This document shows, in pieces, positions 1 through 8,158 of a DNA stretch of 64,000 nucleotides. Under the pieces are notes generated by a model. The model ran no database searches. It was given only the letters and a program-made list of their open reading frames with translations, and had not been told where the DNA came from. How positions within the stretch are numbered: the first letter of the stretch is position 1; every line of letters begins with the position of its first letter. Source of the stretch: Myxosarcina sp. GI1. GTDB taxonomy: Bacteria; Cyanobacteriota; Cyanobacteriia; Cyanobacteriales; Xenococcaceae. Made by a program: the position numbers and the translations under genes. The stretch covers positions 139,090 through 203,089 of the forward strand of contig NZ_JRFE01000006.1 of the NCBI RefSeq assembly GCF_000756305.1. Reading direction: 5' to 3'.

Positions 1-305
1 CCTGCCAGTAAAATCGGACCAATTCCTGGAATTGCCAAAACTCCTAAGCCCACTAGTAAGCCGCCAATACCGCCTAAAGCTCCGCCAGTCAAAGCTCCTG
101 TAGTCGCGCCATCATCAGCTTTATTGCCTACCTGTTTCGTATCGGTGGTGTTTGCTCCAGCAACTTTGTCTGCATCTCTAGCAATTACCGAAACGCGATC
201 CATATCAAAATTATTATTTTTTAACCCGCGAACTGCTGCCTCAGCTTCGTCACGACTATAGAACAATCCAGCGGCGCGCTTGTAATGTTTATTAACTTTA
301 TTCAT
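1..305 (-). CDS. General stress protein, YflT/GSP17M-like, C-terminal part cut by window edge
   Basis: The reading frame starts at the ATG on 303-305 and runs off the left edge, giving about 101 residues without a stop. The N-terminal part (RAAGLFYSRDEAEAAVRGLK, then a VSVIARD strand) matches the pattern of the heat-induced stress protein YflT / GSP17M domain, in which a short alpha-beta domain resembles an ACT-like fold. From about residue 68 the sequence becomes a glycine/alanine-rich stretch (GALTGGALGGIGGLLVG) that looks like a glycine-zipper membrane or assembly segment, as in many cyanobacterial members. Role: probably stress-related, mechanism unknown. The C terminus is outside the window, so length cannot be judged. 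Confidence 0.75.
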   Translation of the reverse strand, partial: MNKVNKHYKRAAGLFYSRDEAEAAVRGLKNNNFDMDRVSVIARDADKVAGANTTDTKQVGNKADDGATTGALTGGALGGIGGLLVGLGVLAIPGIGPILLA

Positions 306-755
306 TAATGTTTATTTTAATCCTCAAAATTTAGCAAAATAAAAAACTGTAATGCAATTTTTTACCTAAATTTATCAAGATAAATTTAGTGCAATTACTT
401 TACATATTTAATTATTTCAAAAATAAAGAGTATTCACCTCTATCTCTCGAATAATTTAAGTATGTCCCTTAGCTTTTGCTGCTATGCTTTTTTTTACAAA
501 ACAATACTTTTTATATATTACTTTTGGTTTTTCTGAAATTCTCAATCATTCTTGAGTACGTTCTTCAATTGATTTGAAAATTTTTACCAGTAATTATTAC
601 AACTTTTCTTAGCCTGTAATGGACTGTTTTTATAGTAACAATATTGTTTTGCTACAATAATCGAATTTAGTCTTATTAGTCTCGGTATATGTCAAAAGAT
701 ATAAAAACTAAACTTTAATCGCCAGCAGAGCCTTTAAAGTTTCAGCTTTAAAAAC
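306..755. other. AT-rich intergenic region between two minus-strand genes
   Basis: About 450 bases with no credible reading frame on either strand. It should carry the promoter of the stress protein that starts at 305 (reading leftwards) and the end of the transcript from the glucosylglycerate genes. A weak inverted repeat, TTTAAAG/CTTTAAA at about 732-750, lies just after the stop of the gene ending at 756, but no clear U-tract follows. I see no RNA gene or repeat array. Confidence 0.4.
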
Positions 756-1973
756 CTAACTATTATCAGCCTCCACAGCATCATTAATTTTCTGTAATAT
801 ATTAGCGTCGGCACTCATAACGCGATTCCAGCTAGGAATGACAGGATTCAATTGGGGATTTTGTAGAAAAGCATTGCCTGCATGAATAATCGATTGCGAA
901 AAAAGTTCGATCGCCTTTTCTTCACTATGACGATCTAAAGTTAATCCATTCATAATGGCATCGCTATAGTAACGTTCCACAAAATCTAAAGCCGTACGAT
1001 AGTAGCTGGCTTTGATGGTTCTGAAAATTTCCTGAGAAAAAACCACTCCATTGGTCGCCATTTTACGAAATATTGCTTTGCAAATATCAATCGACATTTT
1101 AGACAAACCTCGTTGACGATCTTCAATGGAAAGTTCTTGATGTTTGTGGTCGTAGGCATCGGCAATATCTACCTGACAAATTTTGTTGAGATTGTGGTTG
1201 CGATAAACATCGTAAAGTACGCCGATTTCTAATCCCCAATCATAGGGAATGCGAATGGTGTTGACCACCTCAGAAACCATGGCAAACTCTCCCGATAGAG
1301 GATAGCGAAAGCTGTCGATGTACTCTAAAAAGGGATTGTTGGGAAAAATCTTTTGCAGCGATCGCACCAAAGGACTAACTAATAGTCGCATGACTCTACC
1401 ATGCAATTTATTATTTGCCTGACGATAATAATAGCCTTTAGAAAATTTGAATTGAAAGGCGGGATTGGCTAATGGATAAATTAGTTTTGTTAGTAATTCT
1501 TTGTTGTAAGTTAAGATATCGCAATCATGCAAAGCCAAAATTTTTCTTCCGACTCCAGAAGACAAAAAATAGCCCATACAATACCAGACATTGCATCCTT
1601 TACCTCGTTCGCTAGGAGCTAACCCTTCATTTTTTAATAACTGATGTACGGCTTGCATACGCGCCCCATCATTCCACAAGATTTTGTAGTTTTGCGGTAA
1701 CTTAGAAAAGTATGCTTTGGCATAGTCGAATTCTACTTCAGATGCGCGATCTAAACCAATAATAATTTGGTTTATATATTCAACTTTAGTTAGTTCTTCA
1801 ACAATGTTTGGCAATGCCTTACCTTCAAGTTCGGTAAATAAACATGGCAGCACCAAAGTCATTGGTGTCGTAGTTTGAGAAATATGCAGTAATTCTGCTT
1901 CGAGCGATTCGACAGAACGACTGTGTAAATCATGTAAGGTGGTTATTTCACCGTTTTGAAAAAAGTCAGCGAT
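756..1973 (-). CDS. gpgS: Glucosyl-3-phosphoglycerate synthase (GT81-like), apparent non-canonical start
   Basis: Predicted to transfer glucose from an NDP-glucose to 3-phosphoglycerate, the first step of glucosylglycerate synthesis, in the cytoplasm. The GT-A fold is visible: a first strand (LVLPC), a GARM segment, and the metal-binding DxD as HDCDI (residues about 150-152 of the full form). The first ATG (1860-1862) would start directly on the first strand. Upstream, the same frame stays open for 37 more codons (ADFFQNGEITTLHDL and onward), which resembles the N-terminal segment I recall for this family. That stretch contains no ATG, GTG or TTG in frame. A strong Shine-Dalgarno, GGGAGGTGA (1980-1988), precedes it, so I place the start at ATC 1971-1973, nine bases beyond GGAGG; ATT 1977-1979 is the other option. 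Length is then 405, near the usual size of about 400. The upstream phosphatase gene ends at 1997, so the two form an operon. Confidence 0.8.
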   Translation of the reverse strand: MADFFQNGEITTLHDLHSRSVESLEAELLHISQTTTPMTLVLPCLFTELEGKALPNIVEELTKVEYINQIIIGLDRASEVEFDYAKAYFSKLPQNYKILWNDGARMQAVHQLLKNEGLAPSERGKGCNVWYCMGYFLSSGVGRKILALHDCDILTYNKELLTKLIYPLANPAFQFKFSKGYYYRQANNKLHGRVMRLLVSPLVRSLQKIFPNNPFLEYIDSFRYPLSGEFAMVSEVVNTIRIPYDWGLEIGVLYDVYRNHNLNKICQVDIADAYDHKHQELSIEDRQRGLSKMSIDICKAIFRKMATNGVVFSQEIFRTIKASYYRTALDFVERYYSDAIMNGLTLDRHSEEKAIELFSQSIIHAGNAFLQNPQLNPVIPSWNRVMSADANILQKINDAVEADNS

Positions 1974-1979
1974 TTCAAT

Positions 1980-1988
1980 TCACCTCCC
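1980..1988 (-). promoter_or_regulatory. Strong Shine-Dalgarno that decides the gpgS start
   Basis: The minus strand reads GGGAGGTGA, a near-perfect complement of the 16S rRNA tail. The in-frame stop TGA (1980-1982) ends this motif, so translation of gpgS must begin downstream of it. The only codons at workable distance in the right frame are ATT (1977-1979) and ATC (1971-1973). The TTG at 1976-1978 is out of frame. Confidence 0.6.
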
Positions 1989-1996
1989 AAGTATAC

Positions 1997-2764
1997 CTAC
2001 AAAATATTTTCCAAGCAAAAATCGATCGCTTCTTGCCAGCCATAGGGAGCTAGTTGAGAAGCGTAAAAAACTCGATCGCGTTCTAGCTTTAAAGCTTTGC
2101 CTTTAGCTGAAGGAATTACCACCGCCAAATCGGCTCGTTCCAACATTGGCAAATCGTTCGGACTATCACCAAGAGCAATTATTTTCACCTCTTCCTGCCA
2201 ACGTCGAGCATAATATTGTTTTAATTCACTAAAGCAACTTGCCTTATTAAAATTTCCCATGACATGGTAGAGTCGTCCCCCTTTAATACACTGTAACTGT
2301 CGTTTGGCTAACTTCTCTCTAAATTTTTCTAATGCCAGTTGCGAATCTTGCCATAATATTGGTTCGGTGGCTTCTCGCTGCATTGCTTTTTGGGCATCTG
2401 CAACGGTTAAATCAGTCCACTTTACTACAACATCTATGGTGACATCGGCAAACCCTTGATAGTTAAGATTTAATTCTTGTTTGAGCGATCGCAAGTATGC
2501 TAAAAATTGCTCTCTGGGAGTTCCTAAATATTTAGGAGCAGCTTCTAAACTACATATAATTCCACCATTTTCACAGACAAATGGTTCTCGGTTATCAAGT
2601 TTGTGGCGCAGTTCGCTAATTTCTGCCTGAGTCTTACTAGAGTTAAAAATTATGGGAATTTCACGCTGATTTAATTGTGCGATCGCTGTCTTAGCAGGAG
2701 TATATTCATAAGTTTGACGGTCTAGCAGCGTTCCATCTAAGTCAGTAACGACAATGTATCGCAT
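1997..2764 (-). CDS. gpgP: HAD-family glucosyl-/mannosyl-3-phosphoglycerate phosphatase
   Basis: A 255-residue HAD subclass IIB hydrolase. Motif I is DLDGTLLD at residues 8-15, motif II is the Ser in IFNSSKT, motif III is a Lys in the KGGRLYH region, and motif IV is GDSPNDLPM near the C terminus. Family members of this length next to a GT81 gene remove the phosphate from glucosyl-3-phosphoglycerate to give glucosylglycerate, a compatible solute. The gene starts at ATG 2762-2764 and ends 17-24 bases before the synthase, so both are on one transcript. The mannosyl counterpart uses a different synthase family, so the glucosyl substrate is favoured by the neighbour. Confidence 0.82.
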   Translation of the reverse strand: MRYIVVTDLDGTLLDRQTYEYTPAKTAIAQLNQREIPIIFNSSKTQAEISELRHKLDNREPFVCENGGIICSLEAAPKYLGTPREQFLAYLRSLKQELNLNYQGFADVTIDVVVKWTDLTVADAQKAMQREATEPILWQDSQLALEKFREKLAKRQLQCIKGGRLYHVMGNFNKASCFSELKQYYARRWQEEVKIIALGDSPNDLPMLERADLAVVIPSAKGKALKLERDRVFYASQLAPYGWQEAIDFCLENIL

Positions 2765-2819
2765 AGCTTGTGTTGACTTTTATTTTCTTCAACAAATTAT
2801 AATATGAAAACTTTAATTT

Positions 2820-2940
2820 TCATGTTTAAGGTCAAATTAAAACACCGCCAATCTTTAAAAGCAGATACCAATCCATGACGAACGGGATTGTAATTAATGT
2901 AGTCTACATGGTTGCGAAAATCTAACGCGATCGCAAACGA
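2820..2940 (-). pseudogene. Remnant of a REP-associated tyrosine transposase (RAYT / Y1_Tnp)
   Basis: The minus strand still reads DFRNHVDYINYNPVRHG followed by LVSAFKDW, the conserved C-terminal block of IS200-like REP-associated transposases (usual form DYIHYNPVKHGLV..DW). Nothing recognisable as the catalytic HUH part remains upstream, and stops interrupt the frame just above it, so this is a short relic. It lies in the 335-base gap between the divergent phosphatase and phosphorylase genes, which must also hold their promoters. Confidence 0.6.
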
Positions 2941-3099
2941 TACAAAGAAACATTAGAACATTCTGTCTCCTGTCTCTTAAGAAAGATGTGTTCTCATCAA
3001 AAAACGTATTGCTATATCTTGCCAAAATCTAAGATCTCAGGCTACATTGCAGTTTTCAGTGTCTATCCATCTAGCTCATTCAAATAATTTACAAATCGC

Positions 3100-5064
3100 A
3101 TGGTTGCCAGGCAGAAAGTTAGCTTCACCTCACAAGAACGAGTTTCCAACTCCGAGTCAAAACCTCCCAAAATTCGCCATTACGAATATCCAGATTACAG
3201 TAAGCCGCTTGTAGAAATTCCTTATGAAGCCCGCAAGAAAATTTTGGCTCGTTTATCTTTTCTCTATGGAGAAGCAGAGGCGCAAAAATATTTGCCCGAA
3301 TTGGAGCGAATTTTAAAAGTCTATTACGCACACAAACCACCTGCTAAAATCGAAGCCGAACGAGATTTGCTGCCTGCCAACCGCTTTACAGAAAAAGACG
3401 TTATTTTAATTACCTATGGAGATTTACTTCGCAGCGAAAAATCTTCTCCTTTAGCTAGCTTGGTTCATATTTTAGAACAGGTACCAGGATTTAAAAAAGC
3501 GATTAATACCCTGCATATACTGCCCTTTTTTCCTTACTCTTCAGATCGGGGTTTTTCCGTTACCGACTTTCGCAATGTAGATCCTAAGCTAGGTTCGTGG
3601 CAAGATATCGCTCAGATTGGCGACTCATATCAATTGATGTTCGATGCGGTATGCAACCATACCTCATCTCAAAGCAAGGCTTTCCAAAAATTATTAAACG
3701 GCAACCCCGAATACAAAGACATTGCTACAGTTTATCATTCTCCCGATGAATTGAGTCCAGAGGATCTACAAAAGGTAGTGCGTCCTCGTACTAGCGATTT
3801 GTTAACCAAATTTCAGTCAATCGACGGTCCTATTTGGGTATGGACGACTTTTTCTGCCGACCAAATCGATTTGAATTATCGCAACCCTAAAGTACTGCTC
3901 TGGGTAATCGAAACCCTGTTACTTTACGTGCGTCGCGGAGCAGATTTAATTCGTCTCGATGCCGTTACCTATCTCTGGGAAATTCCTGGGACTTCCTGCG
4001 CTAATTTGGAACAAACTCACGAAACCATCAAGCTATTTCGCGATATTTTAAACGTCGTCGCTCCAGGTGTCGCTTTAATTACCGAAACTAATATTCCTCA
4101 CGAACAAAATATTGCTTATTTTGGTAACGGTCACGATGAAGCACAAATGGTTTACAACTTTGCCCTACCTCCGTTAGTGCTGCATACTTTTTATCGCGAA
4201 GATACAACCGCTCTAGCTAAATGGGCAAAACAATTAGAGTTTCCTTCAGATACTTGTACCTATCTTAATATCTTAGATACTCACGATGGCATTGGCTTAA
4301 TGGGAGTAAAAAACATTCTGGCGAGCGAAGATATTCAATATTTAATTAGCAGAGCCAGAGAACACGGTGCTTTTGTTTCCTATCGTACGGGATCGGGCGG
4401 ACAAGACGAACCTTATGAAATTAATACTACCTGGTATAGTGCTTTAAATTTAGATAGTGATGATGAATCGTTGGCTATTCAAATTAAACGTTTTGTCGCT
4501 TCTCGCAGCATAGCGTTAGCACTAAAAGGCGTACCTGGAATTTATGTACACGGTTTGTTTGGCACTACCAATGATGTAAATACAGTTCTAAAAACCAAGT
4601 CCAAACGAGATATCAATCGTCAGATAATTGCCGAAACCGTTTTAGACGAACAATTACAACGCCCTGATTCTAAACTATCTCAACTTACTAAAGCTTTAGG
4701 TAGACTTTTAGAAATTCGGGTTTGCCAGCGAGCTTTTCATCCCCACGGAGAACAACAAATTTTGACTCTTTCTCCACAATGTTTTGCTGTATTACGAGTC
4801 GCACCCGAATGTGAAGAACATATTCTTACCATAACTAATGTCTCTAACCAAATTTGTCAGCTGGAAATTCCTCTAACCGAACTAAAATTAAACGATTCAC
4901 AATCTATTGCTTGCGCTACCCCAGAAGACAGTTATTGGTACGATTTGATCGGACATAGAGGCTGGAGAGTTCAAGGACAAAAAATTTCTCTAACTTTGCA
5001 ACCTTACGATGTTGTTTGGCTAGTTCCTTTTATTGAGTTAGAAAGAAGCATAGATCGGACTTGA
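3100..5064 (+). CDS. GH13_18 sugar phosphorylase, probably glucosylglycerate phosphorylase
   Basis: A 654-residue retaining alpha-glycoside phosphorylase of the sucrose phosphorylase group. The barrel starts near residue 100 (ITYGDLLRS). The nucleophile is Asp287 in LIRLDAV, the acid/base is Glu329 in ALITETN, and the transition-state stabiliser is Asp396 in DTHDGIG. Family GH13_18 includes sucrose, sucrose 6-phosphate, glucosylglycerol and glucosylglycerate phosphorylases, which convert the glucoside plus phosphate to glucose 1-phosphate and the acceptor. Lying divergently beside gpgS and gpgP, it most likely recycles glucosylglycerate. Sucrose or glucosylglycerol cannot be excluded from sequence alone. 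An N-terminal stretch of about 95 residues precedes the barrel and makes it longer than most relatives. ATG 3100 is chosen as the first start in frame. Confidence 0.8.
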   Translation: MVARQKVSFTSQERVSNSESKPPKIRHYEYPDYSKPLVEIPYEARKKILARLSFLYGEAEAQKYLPELERILKVYYAHKPPAKIEAERDLLPANRFTEKDVILITYGDLLRSEKSSPLASLVHILEQVPGFKKAINTLHILPFFPYSSDRGFSVTDFRNVDPKLGSWQDIAQIGDSYQLMFDAVCNHTSSQSKAFQKLLNGNPEYKDIATVYHSPDELSPEDLQKVVRPRTSDLLTKFQSIDGPIWVWTTFSADQIDLNYRNPKVLLWVIETLLLYVRRGADLIRLDAVTYLWEIPGTSCANLEQTHETIKLFRDILNVVAPGVALITETNIPHEQNIAYFGNGHDEAQMVYNFALPPLVLHTFYREDTTALAKWAKQLEFPSDTCTYLNILDTHDGIGLMGVKNILASEDIQYLISRAREHGAFVSYRTGSGGQDEPYEINTTWYSALNLDSDDESLAIQIKRFVASRSIALALKGVPGIYVHGLFGTTNDVNTVLKTKSKRDINRQIIAETVLDEQLQRPDSKLSQLTKALGRLLEIRVCQRAFHPHGEQQILTLSPQCFAVLRVAPECEEHILTITNVSNQICQLEIPLTELKLNDSQSIACATPEDSYWYDLIGHRGWRVQGQKISLTLQPYDVVWLVPFIELERSIDRT

Positions 5065-5100
5065 ACAGGGTGTTTTCTGGGTTGAACTGAGGTGAAAAAG

Positions 5101-5162
5101 GCAAAAGGAGCGGCGACCTACAGAGGCGCATACGCAAGGGCGCGTTAGCTCCCTTTTAGGGG
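5101..5162. repeat. GC-rich short palindromic repeat remnant
   Basis: A GC-rich patch (GGCGCATACGCAAGGGCGCG at its centre, followed by TTAGCTCCC) in an otherwise AT-rich gap. It shares the GCAAGGG and CGCG words with the in-frame insertion at 14107-14157, suggesting related small dispersed elements. The relation is judged by eye only. Confidence 0.35.
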
Positions 5163-5192
5163 TGGGTTTTTAATAAACTAAGAGAAAGACAC

Positions 5193-5410
5193 TTGAACTG
5201 CATAATTCTGATGAGAATACATCCATGTCTCAAAAGTTGGGTAGGAACAGTAACTCGCAACATGCCGCATTTAAGTAAGCCACAAGCCAAGGTCTTAGCA
5301 ATGTGGAGTTTTGGAATCGTCATAACGCAATCAAGCGGTTTGACTACTGTATTGATATTTCTCGCCAAATTATTAGACATCAAAAAAAATACGGTGCGAC
5401 AAAGACTGAT
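5193..5410 (+). pseudogene. N-terminal fragment of a DDE-type transposase
   Basis: The frame reads MPHLSKPQAKVLAMWSFG, then SSGLTTVLIFLAKLL and NTVRQRL, a start block common to large cyanobacterial IS transposases (helix-turn-helix like N terminus). After NTVRQRL the similarity stops and the remaining frame to 5540 is hydrophobic and meaningless, so the element was cut within the first quarter. No terminal inverted repeats were found. The exact IS family cannot be told from this part. Confidence 0.55.
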
Positions 5411-5557
5411 TTTCCTCTGTGTTCTGATGCTATTATTTCTCGGTGTTTGGGCATTAATCGCTCAAGTTAATTTTTTGAATTTCATTTTTTACCTTACTCT
5501 CTTTTTGCTCTCTTTTCTTCGTAAAATTGCCAAGTCGTGAAAATATCAGCATTAATA

Positions 5558-5747
5558 GCGGAAATACCCAATGTTTGAGCTATTAAAAGATTACGTCGCT
5601 TATGTGTCCCAAGCCCATCGTATCGTGAGAATACAGGACAATCCGCCATCTTCGCTGGGAAACATCTAACTGATTTGACAGACTTGGCATAGTTTTAAGA
5701 CGGTGATTGGTGGTTGAGCCTCGTACATGGTCAATAGCAATGGTCAT
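5558..5747 (-). pseudogene. Frameshifted N-terminal fragment of a glycosyltransferase-like protein
   Basis: From ATG 5745-5747, preceded by GGGAGAAATC, the minus strand encodes a short N-terminal stretch and then RWRIVLYSHDTMGLGH, a hallmark start of a family of predicted cyanobacterial glycosyltransferases. A two-base insertion then shifts the frame; the next frame continues as KRRNLLIAQTLG. Similarity ends near 5558, so the protein is both frameshifted and truncated after about 60 residues. Confidence 0.5.
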
Positions 5748-6046
5748 GATTTCTCCCACACAAAATGCGATTGAGTGTTTTTTGGAGTATTAATGTTAAT
5801 TGTTAAAATTACTTATATTTAATAAAAGATTAACTACACCTTAATAATGTGCGAGATAACCATGAAGCATTAGTGAAAAATTAATGAGAGAGTTTTCATG
5901 ACAACTGACTGTCAATGGTTCGGACAAAATTAAGCAGCAATAGCTCCGTAATCATAGCTATCTTGCTTTGTCAAACATTTTTCAATACTTCTTCTGTAAT
6001 AATATTGGGGATACTTTTACTACCAATCCAGAAGAATCACTCGTGC
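5748..6046. other. Gap in the gene graveyard
   Basis: AT-rich sequence with no intact gene. A short minus-strand tail (QDSYDYGAIAA then stop, about 5930-5965) looks like the end of a vanished gene, but I cannot assign it to a family. Confidence 0.25.
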
Positions 6047-6386
6047 TCAAATGTTTAGTTTGAGTGTTTCTGAATTCTTTTTCTTGGAATTAGAGGAAAC
6101 TAGCGGTAGCGTAATCGTAAATGTTGCTACTTTTCCTTTGCCGAGGCTGTCTACTAGCCCTTCCGAGAGCATAAAACGGCGGAATTTAAAAGTAGTCGCT
6201 AGCCAAAACAGACAGAACGGTGGCGAGCAGACCCGAACCAAGTCCACCATACCAAGCACTAAACAAAACGGCGGAATTTAAAAGTAGTCGCTAGCCAAAA
6301 CAGACAGAACGGTGGCGAGCAGACCCGAACCAAGTCCACCATACCAAGCACTAAACATAACTGCCGCAAAAAATAACGCCGAGCTA
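6047..6386 (-). pseudogene. Decayed sensor histidine kinase (DUF4118 fused to kinase tail), with tandem duplication
   Basis: The minus strand starts with SSALFFAAVMFSAWYGGLG and GSGLLATVLSVLASDYF, the membrane-embedded DUF4118 block of KdpD-like histidine kinases. It then jumps to LGKGKVATFTITLPL, the typical C-terminal end of a HATPase kinase domain, and stops at 6047. Everything between (PAS, HisKA, most of HATPase) is missing. A stop replaces the expected residue after DYF. The DUF4118 block is present twice because of the 92-base duplication at 6173-6356, which also breaks the frame. Confidence 0.6.
6173..6356. repeat. Perfect 92-bp tandem duplication
   Basis: Copy 1 is 6173-6264 and copy 2 is 6265-6356. 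They appear identical base for base, beginning AAAACGGCGGAATTT and ending CCAAGCACTAAAC. The unit is not a multiple of three. It lies inside the decayed histidine kinase gene and duplicates part of the DUF4118 coding segment, so it looks recent relative to the decay around it. Confidence 0.9.
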
Positions 6387-6566
6387 ATATTTAATTCACA
6401 TTAGACGTAATATAAAAGGTATTACTAAAACTAAAGGCAGTGGAACGCCCGATTTGGATACTCGACCACAATAGGGGTTGAAAAAATCTCTGCTTGTTGG
6501 TTTCGGCTTATGAGGAACTTAAGTTAAAGATAGTGTTCCTTAGTATCAAGCTAAAATAAACGTTAC

Positions 6567-7379
6567 TTAAAATACAAAAAACGTGTTGACATAAACATCA
6601 GCAATCGCTTCGCCATAAAATAAAGATAATATGCCTCCCAAAGCTAAAAAAGGACCAAAAGGCATGGGCTGTTTTTTATTTAACAAACCCAAAGCCATTG
6701 CACCACCACCGAGTACTGCCCCTAGACCACAGGCTACAAAACAAGTAACCAAGACAGATTTCCAGCCAACCCAGGCACCAATAGTTGCCAGCAATTTACC
6801 GTCAGCATCGCCCATTGCTTCTTGCTGAAAAATAATTGTACCGAGAATTCTAATCGTTTCTAACAGCCAAATTCCAACCGTAGCACCAGCAATACCAAAG
6901 ATAGCATTGGCGATCGCCGCAGAACTGCCGCTATTGCTCCAGCCAATTATAACCTGAAAAACTAAACCTAGTACTAAACCTGACTTAGTAAGGGAAGCAG
7001 GTAAAGTCATGGTATCGAAATCGATTAAGGTCAAAGACAATAACCAAGAAAATAAAATCCAGTACCCTATGGTTTCAACACTATAGCCAAATTGTCCAAA
7101 GATAATTAGGAACATAATTCCCGTTACCGCTTCGATTAGAGGATAGCGAAAGGAAATTGTAGTTTTACAGTAACTACAGCGTCCTTTCAGCATCAACCAG
7201 CCTAAAATCGGTACGTTTTCAGTTTTACCCAACTGATGCTGGCAACGAGGGCAGTGAGAAGCAGGATAAACTATCGAAAGTCCTGCGGGTAGGCGATAAA
7301 CGACTACGTTTAAAAAGCTGCCAATACAGGCACCAAAAACAAACACGACCAAAGTAGGAGCGATCGCTAAAATTTCCAT
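6567..7379 (-). CDS. pilD: Prepilin peptidase (leader peptidase and N-methyltransferase), A24A
   Basis: A 270-residue inner-membrane enzyme that cleaves the leader of type IV pilins and methylates the new N terminus. The N terminus reads FGACIGSFLNVVVYRLP, the classic PilD start. Two CxxC pairs (Cys43/46 and Cys68/71) form the zinc-binding cytoplasmic loop. The aspartyl protease residues are in LIDFDTMTLP and in MGDADGKLLA (the GxGD-type site). Seven or eight hydrophobic segments follow. Length is normal for the family. Its pilin substrates are not in this window. Confidence 0.92.
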   Translation of the reverse strand: MEILAIAPTLVVFVFGACIGSFLNVVVYRLPAGLSIVYPASHCPRCQHQLGKTENVPILGWLMLKGRCSYCKTTISFRYPLIEAVTGIMFLIIFGQFGYSVETIGYWILFSWLLSLTLIDFDTMTLPASLTKSGLVLGLVFQVIIGWSNSGSSAAIANAIFGIAGATVGIWLLETIRILGTIIFQQEAMGDADGKLLATIGAWVGWKSVLVTCFVACGLGAVLGGGAMALGLLNKKQPMPFGPFLALGGILSLFYGEAIADVYVNTFFVF

Positions 7380-7500
7380 AGTAAGCTTTTCATTAAATTG
7401 GCGATCGGAACTTAACTAAGATGCCCAACTCACTACTAGAAATTTACATTTAGAGCTTAAAATTTAGTTTGCTTAACACTCTCGTATCTAAAAGCCAAAT

Positions 7501-7752
7501 TTAAGTTTCGATCAAGTCCATACCAATAAAACGTTCTCTCGGCAAGAGTATTGGTTTTTCCCGAAAGGTTAGTTGTCCTTTATATGTCTTGCAGTCAATG
7601 ACAACTCCCAGAGGTTTTTTGTTTAGCTGGGAAAAAGTACAATAGCTTTGATAAACTTTTCTAGCTGCTTTGATTAGCGTTGGGTCGAAAAACATAGTAG
7701 AATCTACTTTAACTTTTGCAGAACGATCTCGATTGGTAGTGGCGTAGGTCAC
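7501..7752 (-). CDS. Small conserved-looking hypothetical protein, 83 aa
   Basis: I do not recognise this family. The frame opens at ATG 7750-7752 after AGGAGGCG on the minus strand (about 7759-7766), a good ribosome binding site, which supports a real gene. The product is basic, has no signal peptide or membrane segment, and contains two hydrophobic strands (LGVVIDCKTYKG, QLTFREKPILL) that could form a small beta sheet. It lies alone between pilD and a divergently oriented aldolase gene. Confidence 0.55.
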   Translation of the reverse strand: MTYATTNRDRSAKVKVDSTMFFDPTLIKAARKVYQSYCTFSQLNKKPLGVVIDCKTYKGQLTFREKPILLPRERFIGMDLIET

Positions 7753-8158
7753 TAAACGCCTCCTAAAATAGAACTTCCTAAATTTAACCTAATTTTAAAA
7801 GCAATAAATAAGCTCTATTGTAAATTTATATTGCCAAATTCGTGCTGCGAGAAAACAGTTGGGTAATAGTAATTACGTATTAGTGACTAAGTATTTTTTA
7901 TGAGCTTCTAATTATACATAAAACTTTTTTATTATAAATAGAGATTTTTAGAAAATTAATTTCGAAATTTAGCCATTTTTCCAACTTTAGTAATATTAAT
8001 ATGACGCAGAAGTTAGCTAATGTATTAACAAAGCAAATATTTGCTTCCGTACTTTTGTATAAAAACTTTTTTAGAAACCATTACTAAAAAATCATCATCA
8101 CAATTTTTAGCAGTTACGGAAGTTTAAGCATAAAAACATAAAAGGAGATTAATAAAAT
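7753..8158. other. Divergent intergenic region upstream of the aldolase gene
   Basis: About 400 very AT-rich bases with no coding potential. It separates a minus-strand small gene from the plus-strand aldolase and should carry both promoters. The only feature I can fix is the ribosome binding site AAAGGAG about a dozen bases before the aldolase ATG at 8159. Confidence 0.4.
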
